This document shows, in pieces, positions 46,696 through 54,958 of a stretch of DNA of 64,000 bases. Position 1 is the stretch's first letter; each line of letters opens with the position of its first letter. The position numbers and the translations under genes were made by a program. The notes under the pieces are model-generated. The model was not told the DNA's origin, made no database searches, and was given only the letters and a program-made list of their open reading frames with translations. This DNA comes from Virgisporangium ochraceum (lineage in GTDB: Bacteria; Actinomycetota; Actinomycetes; Mycobacteriales; Micromonosporaceae): positions 210,660 through 274,659 of the forward strand of contig NZ_BOPH01000022.1 of the NCBI RefSeq assembly GCF_016863655.1, written 5' to 3'.

Positions 46696-47170
46696 CGGGG
46701 CCGGCCTCCTCCAGCGCGTCCCACACCGAGTCGGGGACCACGCGGCCGGCCTCCAGGAGCAGCAGCGGTTCCCGTCCGATCGCACCGACGGCCGTGCAGG
46801 CCGGTGAGCCGGTCACCGAGGACAGGTCGTGCAGCAGGTCCATGGGGAGGTCGCGGATGCCGACGACGGTGTCGACGCACAGCGCCGCCGTCTGCGGACC
46901 GGTGCGCACCCCGACGAACCGCCCGTCGCCCGGGGCGCGCCGGCCGCCGAGCAGCAACCCGACATCGACCACCGGCACCGGCCGCCCGCGCAGCACGCAC
47001 AGCCCCCTGATGTACGGCGGCACCCCGGCGAGGTGCTCGACCGGCAACGGCCGGAGCACCTCGGTGACGTGCTCCACCCCGATCGCCGCCAGGTGGCTGT
47101 CGGCGCGGAACACCAGTGCCTGCCCGCCCACGGTCACCCACCTCGGTTCGCCGCCCGTACGTGTGAGCAA
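46688..47170 (-). CDS. cheW: CheW-domain coupling protein, first gene of the chemosensory operon
   Basis: 160 residues, CheW fold: LVFRADSHLAAIGVEHVTEV, GLCVLRGRPVPVVDVGLLLG and ALCVDTVVGIRDLPMDLLHD. TTG 47170 gives the full-length domain; GTG 47137 is an alternative with a GAGG site close by. It is the first gene of a seven-gene leftward operon whose members overlap or nearly touch. The 217-bp gap upstream is shared with the divergent SDR-ankyrin-MoxR operon. Confidence 0.88.
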   Translation of the reverse strand: MLTRTGGEPRWVTVGGQALVFRADSHLAAIGVEHVTEVLRPLPVEHLAGVPPYIRGLCVLRGRPVPVVDVGLLLGGRRAPGDGRFVGVRTGPQTAALCVDTVVGIRDLPMDLLHDLSSVTGSPACTAVGAIGREPLLLLEAGRVVPDSVWDALEEAGPDG

Positions 47171-47288
47171 CTCTCATAGTGGTGGCTTTCACGCTGAACA
47201 AGGGTGATACCCGGCTATTCGGTAACGGCGGGGCCGGAGTGGCCGGTGTGACACCGTTTCCGGCGGTTCCGGGGGCCGGGAGCGCTTG

Positions 47289-47317
47289 TTGACAACGGAT
47301 GAAAGGTGCATTAGACC
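47289..47317 (+). promoter_or_regulatory. Sigma-70-like promoter of the SDR-LRR-ankyrin-MoxR-VWA operon
   Basis: TTGACA (47289-47294), a 17-base spacer and TAGACC (47312-47317) form a close match to the housekeeping consensus, about 70 bases upstream of the SDR start. The rest of the 217-bp intergenic region must also hold the promoter for the leftward chemosensory operon, which I could not pinpoint. Confidence 0.6.
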
Positions 47318-47387
47318 GTTAGCTCATGTCACGTAGGTTCGGATCCGACCGGCCCCTTCGCTGTCCCACCGGGAGGGCCTGACAGCG

Positions 47388-48725
47388 GTGCAGAACCCCG
47401 ACGACGTCGCCGCGTGCCTGCGGGTGCTGGCCCGGGCGGCGGAGAGCCCCGACGATCCCGCCCTCGCCGCGGTCACCGCCGCCGTCGACAAGGCCTACCG
47501 GGCCGGGAAGAAGCGGCGCAGGGCCGAACGCGCGGTCGCGCGCCGCCACCACGACCGCGCGCTGGTCGCCACCGCGCGCCGGTACCGCGAGGAGATCCCG
47601 TCGGTCCGGGCCGTCGAGGACGCGACGACCCCGGTGGACCGCGAGCGCACGCTCCGCGGCAGCCGGCGCTGCTACGTGTGCAAGGACCCGTACCGGAGGC
47701 TCGACGCCGACTACCACATGCTGTGCCCGTCGTGCGCCGCCGAGAACACCGCCCGCCGCTCGGCCCGCTGCGACCTCACCGGACGGCGGGCCGTCGTCAC
47801 CGGTGGCCGCATCAAAATCGGCTTCCACACCGCGTTGAAGCTGCTGCGTGACGGCGCGTCGGTGCTCGTCACCACGCGCTTTCCCGCCGACGCGGCCCGC
47901 CGGTTCGCCGCGGTGCCCGACGCCGGCGACTGGCTCGACCGGCTGTGGGTGCACGGCGTCGACTTCCTCGACCTGGCGGGCGTGGTCGGCCTCGTCGACG
48001 CGGTGCGCGAGGAGTGGGGCGAGCTCGACATCCTCGTCAACAACGCGGCCCAGACGATCCGGCGGCCGGCCGGCTACCACCGCGAGGTGCGCGCCGCCGA
48101 ACGGGAACCGGTGCGCGGGCTGGCCGCCGCGGTGCGGCGCACCGGGGAGCGCACGGCTCCCGTCGGCACCGACCTCGTCGCGTTCGAGTCGCTGTTCCCC
48201 GTCGGGATGCGCGACGAGACCGGCGAACCGCTCGACCTGCGCGACACGAACAGCTGGGTGCTGCGGGTCGGCGAGGTCAGCCCGGCCGAGTGGCTGGAGA
48301 CCCACGTGGTCAACGCGTTCGTGCCGTTCCTGCTCACCGGTCACCTGCGGCCGCAGCTCGCCGCGTCACGGCACCCGGACCGGTACGTGGTGCAGGTGTC
48401 GGCGATGGAGGGCAGCTTCAGCCGCCCCACCAAGACGCCCCGCCACCCGCACACCAACATGGCCAAGGCGGGGCTGAACATGCTCACCCGCACCGTCGCG
48501 GCCGAGTACGCCGCCGAGGGCATCCACATGTCCAGTGTGGACACCGGCTGGGTCACCGACGAACGCCCGCACGCCAGCAAGACCGCCGAGCGCGCGGCCG
48601 GCTTCCGGCCACCACTCGACGTCGTCGACGGCGCCGCCCGCGTGTACGACCCGATCGTGCGCGGGGTCGGCGGCGCGCCGGTGCACGGCGTGTTCCTCAA
48701 GGACTACCGCGAGGTGCCGTGGTGA
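47388..48725 (+). CDS. SDR-family protein with N-terminal zinc-ribbon-like extension, catalytic Tyr missing
   Basis: 445 residues. An N-terminal helical, basic segment (1-90) is followed by a C-x2-C...C-x2-C element, CYVCKDPYRR to LCPSC (about 104-124), probably zinc-binding. Then comes an SDR Rossmann domain with VVTGGRIKIGFHTAL and ILVNNAAQT. At the active site the usual Y-x3-K is HPHTNMAKAG: the Lys is kept but the tyrosine position is Thr. Ser is present upstream in VQVSAMEGS. It may bind NAD(P) without normal dehydrogenase activity. GTG 47388 follows GGGAGGG. It overlaps the LRR gene by GTGA and heads a seven-frame operon ending with MoxR and VWA. Confidence 0.88.
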   Translation: MQNPDDVAACLRVLARAAESPDDPALAAVTAAVDKAYRAGKKRRRAERAVARRHHDRALVATARRYREEIPSVRAVEDATTPVDRERTLRGSRRCYVCKDPYRRLDADYHMLCPSCAAENTARRSARCDLTGRRAVVTGGRIKIGFHTALKLLRDGASVLVTTRFPADAARRFAAVPDAGDWLDRLWVHGVDFLDLAGVVGLVDAVREEWGELDILVNNAAQTIRRPAGYHREVRAAEREPVRGLAAAVRRTGERTAPVGTDLVAFESLFPVGMRDETGEPLDLRDTNSWVLRVGEVSPAEWLETHVVNAFVPFLLTGHLRPQLAASRHPDRYVVQVSAMEGSFSRPTKTPRHPHTNMAKAGLNMLTRTVAAEYAAEGIHMSSVDTGWVTDERPHASKTAERAAGFRPPLDVVDGAARVYDPIVRGVGGAPVHGVFLKDYREVPW

Positions 48726-49849
48726 CCGAGCCCACCCCGGTGCGCTGCCCCGCGCCGCCGGAGGCGCCCGACGGCGACGACCCGACGCTCGGCCCGTTGC
48801 TGGCCCGCCTCGCCGACCCGGCGCCGCCCACCACCACCGAGACGTTCCCGCGCGGCACCCTGCAGCCCGACGGCCGGCTCGACCTCTGCAAGCAGTCACT
48901 GTCCCCGGTGGACGCCCGTCGCGTCATCACCGCCGCGGTGACCTCGGGACACGCGCGGCACCTGCTGCTCGGCACGAACGGCCTCGGCGCGCCCGGCATC
49001 GCCGCGCTGGCCGACGCGCTCACGCCCGACCACCGGCTGCAGACGCTGTACCTCGGCTGCAACCACGTCGACGCCGGCGGCCTGGCGCCGCTCGCCGACC
49101 GGCTCGCCGGCGACCGCACCGTGCGCGCGGTCTGGCTCAAGCGCAACCCCATCGGCGACGAGGGCGCCGCGGTGCTCGCGGAGTCGTTGCGGCACAACGC
49201 TTCCGTGCGCACGCTCGACCTGACCAACACCGGCCTCACCGTCGCCGGCCTCACCGGGCTCGCCGCGGCGCTCGCCACCCGGCCCCGTCCCCTGCAGCGG
49301 CTGTACCTCGGCGGCAACAACCTCGGGCCGGAGTCGGTCGACGTCCTCGCCGGGCTGCTGCGCTCCGGCGTCGACGAGCTGTACCTGGCCGCCGGCCGGC
49401 TCGGCGACGACGGCGCCACCGGGCTCGCCGGCGCGCTCCACGACGTCGCCGCCGCGGGCCGGCGCGTCGTGCTGGGCCTCGGCGGCAACGGCATCCGGGT
49501 CGGCGGCGTACGGGCGCTGTCCGCCCGGCTCGGCGCGCTGGTGGCGCTCGACCTCGCCCGTCCCCCGTCGGCGTCCGTGCTCCGGGCCGAGCCCAACGAG
49601 GTCGGCGACGAGGGCGCGTTCGCCCTCGCCGACGCGTTGCCCGGCAGCGGCCTGCGCCGCCTCGACCTGCGCCACACCGGCGTGCGCGGCCGGGGTGCCC
49701 GCCGCCTCGTCGCGGCGGCCGGGGAGCTGGAGATCCTCGGCCTCGGCAGCGGCGTGCCCCGGCGGATGAAGCGCGCGGCGGCACAGGTGCTGCGCGAACC
49801 CGGTCCACCGGCCGACGACGTGCGGGCGATCGCCAGCGTGTACCGGTGA
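48722..49849 (+). CDS. Leucine-rich-repeat (RNI-like) protein
   Basis: 375 residues. After a Pro-rich N-terminus (1-45), six or more repeats of about 28 residues follow the ribonuclease-inhibitor-like pattern LxxLxLxxNxIxDxGxxxLA. Examples are LQTLYLGCNHVDAGGLAPLA, VRAVWLKRNPIGDEGAAVLA, VRTLDLTNTGLTVAGL and LQRLYLGGNNLGPESVDVLA. No signal peptide, so it is cytoplasmic and likely a protein-protein interaction scaffold. GTG 48722 overlaps the SDR stop and the stop at 49849 overlaps a further GTG. No enzymatic motif is visible. Confidence 0.85.
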   Translation: MTEPTPVRCPAPPEAPDGDDPTLGPLLARLADPAPPTTTETFPRGTLQPDGRLDLCKQSLSPVDARRVITAAVTSGHARHLLLGTNGLGAPGIAALADALTPDHRLQTLYLGCNHVDAGGLAPLADRLAGDRTVRAVWLKRNPIGDEGAAVLAESLRHNASVRTLDLTNTGLTVAGLTGLAAALATRPRPLQRLYLGGNNLGPESVDVLAGLLRSGVDELYLAAGRLGDDGATGLAGALHDVAAAGRRVVLGLGGNGIRVGGVRALSARLGALVALDLARPPSASVLRAEPNEVGDEGAFALADALPGSGLRRLDLRHTGVRGRGARRLVAAAGELEILGLGSGVPRRMKRAAAQVLREPGPPADDVRAIASVYR

Positions 49850-49935
49850 CCCGGCCCGACCCCGACGGCTACCGGCCGCGCTGCTCCACCGTCTCCGCGA
49901 CGTGGCGCGACACCGGCACCGCGTGGGCGCCGTGA
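49846..49935 (+). CDS. 29-codon mini-ORF coupled on both sides
   Basis: GTG 49846 overlaps the LRR stop (GTGA), and its own stop TGA 49933-49935 overlaps the GTG start of the first ankyrin gene (again GTGA). The 29-residue product reads PDPDGYRPRC at residues 4-13 and SATWRDTGTAWAP at the end, with one Cys and three Trp/Tyr. I do not recognise it. It could be a true microprotein, or a frame that merely passes ribosomes on to the ankyrin gene. The double overlap matches the style of every other junction in this operon. Confidence 0.4.
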   Translation: MTRPDPDGYRPRCSTVSATWRDTGTAWAP

Positions 49936-51884
49936 ACGCGACCCGACCGCCACCGCTCCTGCGCGACGCGGTTCCGGGATGGCTGGCCGCGCGCCGGCAC
50001 GCGGTGCCCGCCGCGATGGTGGATCGGGCGACGCGGCGGCGGCTGTCCGGAGACTGGCGGGGCGCCTGCGCACAGACGCGGTTCGACGTCGAGGTCGACC
50101 CGGCCGGCGTCCGGAACCGGTACGGCGCCGAGGTCGCCGACCGGCTCGGGGACGACCTGCGCCACCTCGTGCCCGACCTCGTGCGCTGGCACCTTCCCCG
50201 CGAGGTCGACGGCGGGTACGGCCGCGTGCTGGCCGAGCGCCCGATCGGGCTGGCCTGGTACGGCACCGGGCCCGACGCGCCGGCGCTGTGGGTCCACACG
50301 CCCGCGCACCTCGAACGGCCGTCGCGCCCGCGCCTGCGGTTCGGGCCGTTGGACCGCGCGCTGCCCGTCGTGCGGACGGAGCGATGGGACCGCGTGCGCG
50401 ACCTCTGGGACGCCCGCGCCACCGGCGCCCTGCTGACCCGGCTCACCGGCGGCGGCGACCGGACGCCGTTCCACCGCCGCGACGGGCGCCCCCTCGGCAC
50501 CGACGAACTGCCCACGGCCGACCCCGGACCGGGCGACCCGGCCGCGCGCGTCGAGTGGATGACGCTGCTGCTCGACGCCGGGCGCACCGACGACGCGTGG
50601 GCCGCCGTCGGGATCGCGGCCGACCTGCTGCCCCGCGAGCGCGAGTACGACTTCATCACCCACCGGCTGTTCACGGTGCGCCACCCGATGCTGGTGCCGC
50701 TCGCCGCCGAGCTGCGCCACCAGCTCGACTCCGCCCCGCCGCCCGGCGGCACCGCCGTGTTCGCGCTCGGGAACCCCGACAACGTGTGGGAGTCGGTGGC
50801 CGTGCGGGTCACGCCCGACGGGTGGACGGCCACGGTCGAGGTGACCCGCACCGACGCGTCGGTGCGGAACGTGCCCCGGGCGAGCTGGCAGCGGCTCCCG
50901 GACCTCGACCTGCTGCGCACCGGCCGGCTGGGGCGCGACGGGCTGCACCCGCTGGTCGACGCGGCGCTGTTCCCCGACGCGGCGGACACCGTCTACGACC
51001 CGCGCGGGCGGATCGTCGCACCGGACGCGGTCCGGGTGCGCTGCGGCGGCGGCTGGCACCGGATCGGCTGGCGCGACGGGCGCGTCGACGCGCTCGACCA
51101 CGCGCCGGAGGAAGCCGCCCGGGAGCGGACGATGCGCGCGCTCGGCGGCACGGTGCCGGCGTGCTTCGAGGTCGCCACCGCCTGGGTCGGCGTCGGTGGC
51201 ACGGCCGGCTGGGCGTCGGAGCGCCCCGACGACGTCGGTCGGCTGCCGCGCCGGCTGCGCCGCCTGCGCCGCGACGCGTTCGCGGCGATCGACCACGGTG
51301 ACACCGCGGCCTTCCTGGACCTGCTCGACGCCGGCACCGACCCGACCGGGCTGCGCAACCGCCGCCACCGCACGCCGCTGCACCTGCTCGCCCACCTCGA
51401 CGGGCCGGGGGTCGACATCGCCGCGCTCGTGCGCCGGCTCGTCGACGCCGGGCTCGACCTCGACGCCGCCGACGCGTTCGGCCGCACGCCGCTGTGCACC
51501 GCCGTCTTCGACGGCGCGCCGGCGACCCTCGTGCGGGCGCTGCTCGACGCCGGCGCCGACCCGACGCGCACCGACGGGTACGGCTGCTCGGCGCTGCACC
51601 TGCTGCGGTCGGCGTCCCCGGCCGACGCCGCCACGATCCTGCCCTGGCTGCTCGACGCCGGCCTGGGCCTCGAGGACACCAACGACCACGACCGGACGCC
51701 GCTGGTCGTCCAGGTGTACAGCCAGGCGCCGCCGGCGACGCTGCGGGCGATGCTCGACGCGGGCGCCGAGCCGGTGACCGAGGACGTCTACACCGGGGAC
51801 ACGCTCGCCTACCTGCTGCGCCGGTACTACCGGTACGACGACGTCAGCTTCGTCCCGCTGCCCGAGGAGCAGACCGATGAGTGA
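49932..51884 (+). CDS. Ankyrin-repeat protein 1 of a paralogous pair
   Basis: 650 residues. The N-terminal region (about 1-430) shows no fold I recognise but is conserved with the next gene: PGWLAARRHAVPAAMV, GDWRGACAQTRFDVEVD, HLVPDLVRWHLPRE, PDLDLLRTGRLGRDGLHPLV and DHAPEEAARERTMRALGG. The C-terminal part (about 450-640) holds four to five ankyrin repeats such as TPLCTAVFDGAPATLVRALL with LDAGADPTRTDGYG. Soluble, no signal peptide. GTG 49932 is used. It overlaps the second ankyrin gene by 8 bases. It probably acts with the MoxR/VWA pair as a substrate or adaptor. Confidence 0.85.
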   Translation: MNATRPPPLLRDAVPGWLAARRHAVPAAMVDRATRRRLSGDWRGACAQTRFDVEVDPAGVRNRYGAEVADRLGDDLRHLVPDLVRWHLPREVDGGYGRVLAERPIGLAWYGTGPDAPALWVHTPAHLERPSRPRLRFGPLDRALPVVRTERWDRVRDLWDARATGALLTRLTGGGDRTPFHRRDGRPLGTDELPTADPGPGDPAARVEWMTLLLDAGRTDDAWAAVGIAADLLPREREYDFITHRLFTVRHPMLVPLAAELRHQLDSAPPPGGTAVFALGNPDNVWESVAVRVTPDGWTATVEVTRTDASVRNVPRASWQRLPDLDLLRTGRLGRDGLHPLVDAALFPDAADTVYDPRGRIVAPDAVRVRCGGGWHRIGWRDGRVDALDHAPEEAARERTMRALGGTVPACFEVATAWVGVGGTAGWASERPDDVGRLPRRLRRLRRDAFAAIDHGDTAAFLDLLDAGTDPTGLRNRRHRTPLHLLAHLDGPGVDIAALVRRLVDAGLDLDAADAFGRTPLCTAVFDGAPATLVRALLDAGADPTRTDGYGCSALHLLRSASPADAATILPWLLDAGLGLEDTNDHDRTPLVVQVYSQAPPATLRAMLDAGAEPVTEDVYTGDTLAYLLRRYYRYDDVSFVPLPEEQTDE

Positions 51885-53787
51885 ACGCGCCCCCTTCCTG
51901 CGGCACGCGCTGCCGGGGTGGACGGTCGCCCGGCGGCACGCGGTACCGCCGGCGATGGTCGAGCGGGCCACGGCCCGGCGGACCGCCGGAGACTGGCGCG
52001 GCGCCTGCGCCGAGGCCCGGTTCGACGTCCACGTCGACCTCGCCGACATCCGCGACCGGCACGGCGCCGACCTCGCCGGGCGGGTCGAGGACGACCTGCT
52101 GCACCTGGTGCCGGACCTGGTCCGCTGGCACCTGCCCCGGGAGCACTCCGGCGGCCTCGGCCGGGTGCTGCCCAACCTGCCCGTCACGCTCGCCCGGTAC
52201 GACGGCGGGCCGGCGCTGTGGGTCCGCACGCCCGTGCACCTCGAACGCCCGCTGCGGCCGCAGCTGCGGTTCGGCGCCCTCGACCCCGCCCTCGACGCCG
52301 TCCGCACCGAACGGTGGGACGGCGCCCGCTACCTCTGGGACGCCCGCGCGACCGACGGCCTGCGCCACCGCCTCGGCGACCAGCGGCGGGCCGGCATCGA
52401 CGACCGCGTCGCGTTCCACCACCGCGACGGACGCCCGCTGACCGCCGACGCCCTGCCGACCAGCGCGCCCGGACCGGACGACCCCGTGGCGCTGCTCGAA
52501 TGGGTCCTGCTGCTGCTCGACGCCGAACGGTTCGACGAGGCCTGGACGGCCGCGGGGGTCGCGAGCGACCTCACCGACGGCGAGACGAGCTGGTGGGTGC
52601 TGCGCCGGCGGCTGGTCCAGCTGAACGCGACGGTGCCCGCGCTGGCGGCGGCGGCCCGGCACCTGCTCGCCACCGACCCGCCCGCCACCTGGACCGGCAC
52701 CGGCCGGGCCTCGTTCGCGCTGCGACCGACGACCTGGCACACCACGCTCGTCGTCACCGCGCGCGACGGGCACGCCGGTCCGGAGCTCACCGGGGCGCTC
52801 GTGAGCCGGGAGACCGCCGACTCCGCGACGGTGCTGCCGCGGGTCACCTGGCAGCGGTTCCCCGACCTCGACCTGCTGCGCACCGGGCGGCTGGCGCGCG
52901 ACGGGCTGCACCCCCTGGTCCGCTCGGCGCTCTTCCCCGACGAGAAGGACACCGGACGGTTCGCGACGGGCGCGACCACGGCGGCGCCCGCGACCGTCCC
53001 GGTGCGCTGCCGCGGCACGTGGCACCGCGTCGGATGGCGCGACGGGCACGTCGACCCGCACGACCACGCGCCCGACGAGACGCGGCGGGAGCAGACGATG
53101 CGCTCGCTCGGCGGCGTGGTGCCGCGCTGCTTCACGGTCACCGAGACCTGGCGCGCGCCGACCGCGACGCGACTGCCGCGCCGCCTGCGCGAGCTGCGCC
53201 GCGACGGCCTGGCCATGATCGTCAACGGCGACACCGACGCGTTCGTGCGCCTCCTCGACGCCGGTGTCGACCCGGCCGGGATCCGCGACCGGCGCCGACG
53301 CACGCCCCTGCACCTGGCCGCCCACCTCGACAGCGCCGACCTGGTACGCCGGCTCGTCGCGGCGGGACTCGACGTGAACGGTGGAGACGCCGTCGGACGC
53401 ACACCGCTGTGCTCCGTGCTGTTCGACGGCGGATCGGCACCCCTGGTGCGGGCGCTGCTCGACGCCGGCGCCGACCCGGCCCGCACCGACGACCTGGGCT
53501 GCTCGGCGCTGCACCTGCTGCGCTCCCCCGACGCGGCCACGATCCTGCCCTGGCTCCTCGACGCAGGCCTCGGCCTCGAACACGCCGACGAGTACGGCCG
53601 GACACCGCTGATGGCCCAGGTCATCGCGATGGCACCGCCCGGGACCGTGCGGGCCATGCTGAACGCGGGTGCGGACCCGCGGGCCAGCGACGAATACTCG
53701 GACCTGTCGATCGCCGAACTGATCGACCCGAACAGCTACGACGACCTGGACTTCCTCCGGGTCGCAGCGGGAGACGGCAATGACTGA
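51877..53787 (+). CDS. Ankyrin-repeat protein 2 of a paralogous pair
   Basis: 636 residues, same architecture as the preceding gene: a conserved N-terminal region (PGWTVARRHAVPPAMV, GDWRGACAEARFDVHVD, PDLDLLRTGRLARDGLHPLV) and C-terminal ankyrin repeats (about 445-620; RTPLHLAAHLDSADLVRRLV, LVRALLDAGADPARTDDLG). The two share tracts of near identity separated by diverged stretches, so they arose by duplication and were both kept. ATG 51877 overlaps the first paralogue by 8 bases, and the stop overlaps the MoxR gene by 8 bases. Confidence 0.85.
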   Translation: MSERAPFLRHALPGWTVARRHAVPPAMVERATARRTAGDWRGACAEARFDVHVDLADIRDRHGADLAGRVEDDLLHLVPDLVRWHLPREHSGGLGRVLPNLPVTLARYDGGPALWVRTPVHLERPLRPQLRFGALDPALDAVRTERWDGARYLWDARATDGLRHRLGDQRRAGIDDRVAFHHRDGRPLTADALPTSAPGPDDPVALLEWVLLLLDAERFDEAWTAAGVASDLTDGETSWWVLRRRLVQLNATVPALAAAARHLLATDPPATWTGTGRASFALRPTTWHTTLVVTARDGHAGPELTGALVSRETADSATVLPRVTWQRFPDLDLLRTGRLARDGLHPLVRSALFPDEKDTGRFATGATTAAPATVPVRCRGTWHRVGWRDGHVDPHDHAPDETRREQTMRSLGGVVPRCFTVTETWRAPTATRLPRRLRELRRDGLAMIVNGDTDAFVRLLDAGVDPAGIRDRRRRTPLHLAAHLDSADLVRRLVAAGLDVNGGDAVGRTPLCSVLFDGGSAPLVRALLDAGADPARTDDLGCSALHLLRSPDAATILPWLLDAGLGLEHADEYGRTPLMAQVIAMAPPGTVRAMLNAGADPRASDEYSDLSIAELIDPNSYDDLDFLRVAAGDGND

Positions 53788-54958
53788 GGTCGATCCGATG
53801 GAACTGGCCGACGCGCTGGTCGCGGCCACGCGGCAGGTGCGCACCGAGCCGGCCGCCAGCAGCCAGGCCGAGGCGCTGGCGCTGGCCGTCGCCGCCAACC
53901 TGCCCGTGCTGCTGTGGGGCGAGCCGGGCATCGGCAAGTCGGCCACGCTCGGCCAGCTCGCGGCCGGGCTGGGCCTGCCGCTGGAGACCGTCATCGCCAG
54001 CATCCACGAGCCCAGCGACTTCTCCGGGCTGCCGATCGTCGGCGACGACCCGGCACGGCAGGGCGTGCCGATGGCCCCGCCCGACTGGGCGGTCCGGGTG
54101 GCGCGGGCCGGGTCGGGGCTACTGTTCTTCGACGAGCTGTCGTCGGCGCCGCCGGCCGTGCAGGCGGCGCTGCTGCGGGTGGTACTGGAGCGCCGCGTCG
54201 GCAGCCTGCACCTGCCCGAGCGGGTGCGGATCGTCGCCGCCGCGAACCCGCCGTCGAGCGCCGCCGACGGCTGGCACCTCAGCCCGCCGCTCGCGAACCG
54301 GTTCGTCCACCTGCGCTGGATCCACGACCCGCGGATCGTCACCCGTGGCCTGGCCGGCACGTGGCCGGCGGTCGACGTCCCCACGATCAAGCCGAGCCGG
54401 GCACCGGCCGCGCTCGCCCGGGCCCGCGGCATCGTCGCCGGCTTCCTGACCGCGCGGCCCGGCCTCACCCACCACCTGCCCACCGACGCACAGGCCCGCG
54501 GCGGGGCGTGGCCGTCGCCGCGCACGTGGGAGATGGCGCTGCGGCTGCTCGCGTTCGCCGACGCGTGCGAGGCCGACCGGGAGGCGCTCGCGCTCGCGCT
54601 CGCCGGTGCCATCGGCGACGGTCCCGGCATCGAGCTGCTGACGTTCGCCGAGGAGCTCGACCTGCCGGACCCGGAGCGGGTGCTCGCGCGCCCGGACGCG
54701 TTCAACCTGCCCGAGCGCGGCGACCGGCAGCTCGCGTTCCTCACCGCGGTGACCGCCGCCGTGCAGGCCCGGGTCACCCGGGAGCGGTGGGAGGCGGGCT
54801 GGGTCGTGCTGGCGAAGGCCGTCGAGGCGGGCGTCCCCGACGTCGCGGCCCGGGCCGCCGCCGACCTGGCCGTGCTGCGCGACGCGGACTGGCCGGTGCC
54901 GGCACACGTCGACGCGTTCGTCGACGTGCTGTCGCTGGCCGGAGCGCTGCGGCCGTGA
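53780..54958 (+). CDS. MoxR-family AAA+ ATPase
   Basis: 392 residues. Walker A GEPGIGKSA (about 46-54), Walker B LLFFDELSSAPPAVQ (about 114-128), sensor 1 RIVAAANPPSSA (about 150-160) and the PLANRFVHLRW segment typical of MoxR proteins. MoxR ATPases form hexameric chaperones that remodel a partner bound through a VWA protein. The VWA gene follows with a GTGA overlap, which supports a functional pair. The ankyrin proteins just upstream (8-base overlap) are candidate clients. Confidence 0.94.
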   Translation: MTEVDPMELADALVAATRQVRTEPAASSQAEALALAVAANLPVLLWGEPGIGKSATLGQLAAGLGLPLETVIASIHEPSDFSGLPIVGDDPARQGVPMAPPDWAVRVARAGSGLLFFDELSSAPPAVQAALLRVVLERRVGSLHLPERVRIVAAANPPSSAADGWHLSPPLANRFVHLRWIHDPRIVTRGLAGTWPAVDVPTIKPSRAPAALARARGIVAGFLTARPGLTHHLPTDAQARGGAWPSPRTWEMALRLLAFADACEADREALALALAGAIGDGPGIELLTFAEELDLPDPERVLARPDAFNLPERGDRQLAFLTAVTAAVQARVTRERWEAGWVVLAKAVEAGVPDVAARAAADLAVLRDADWPVPAHVDAFVDVLSLAGALRP

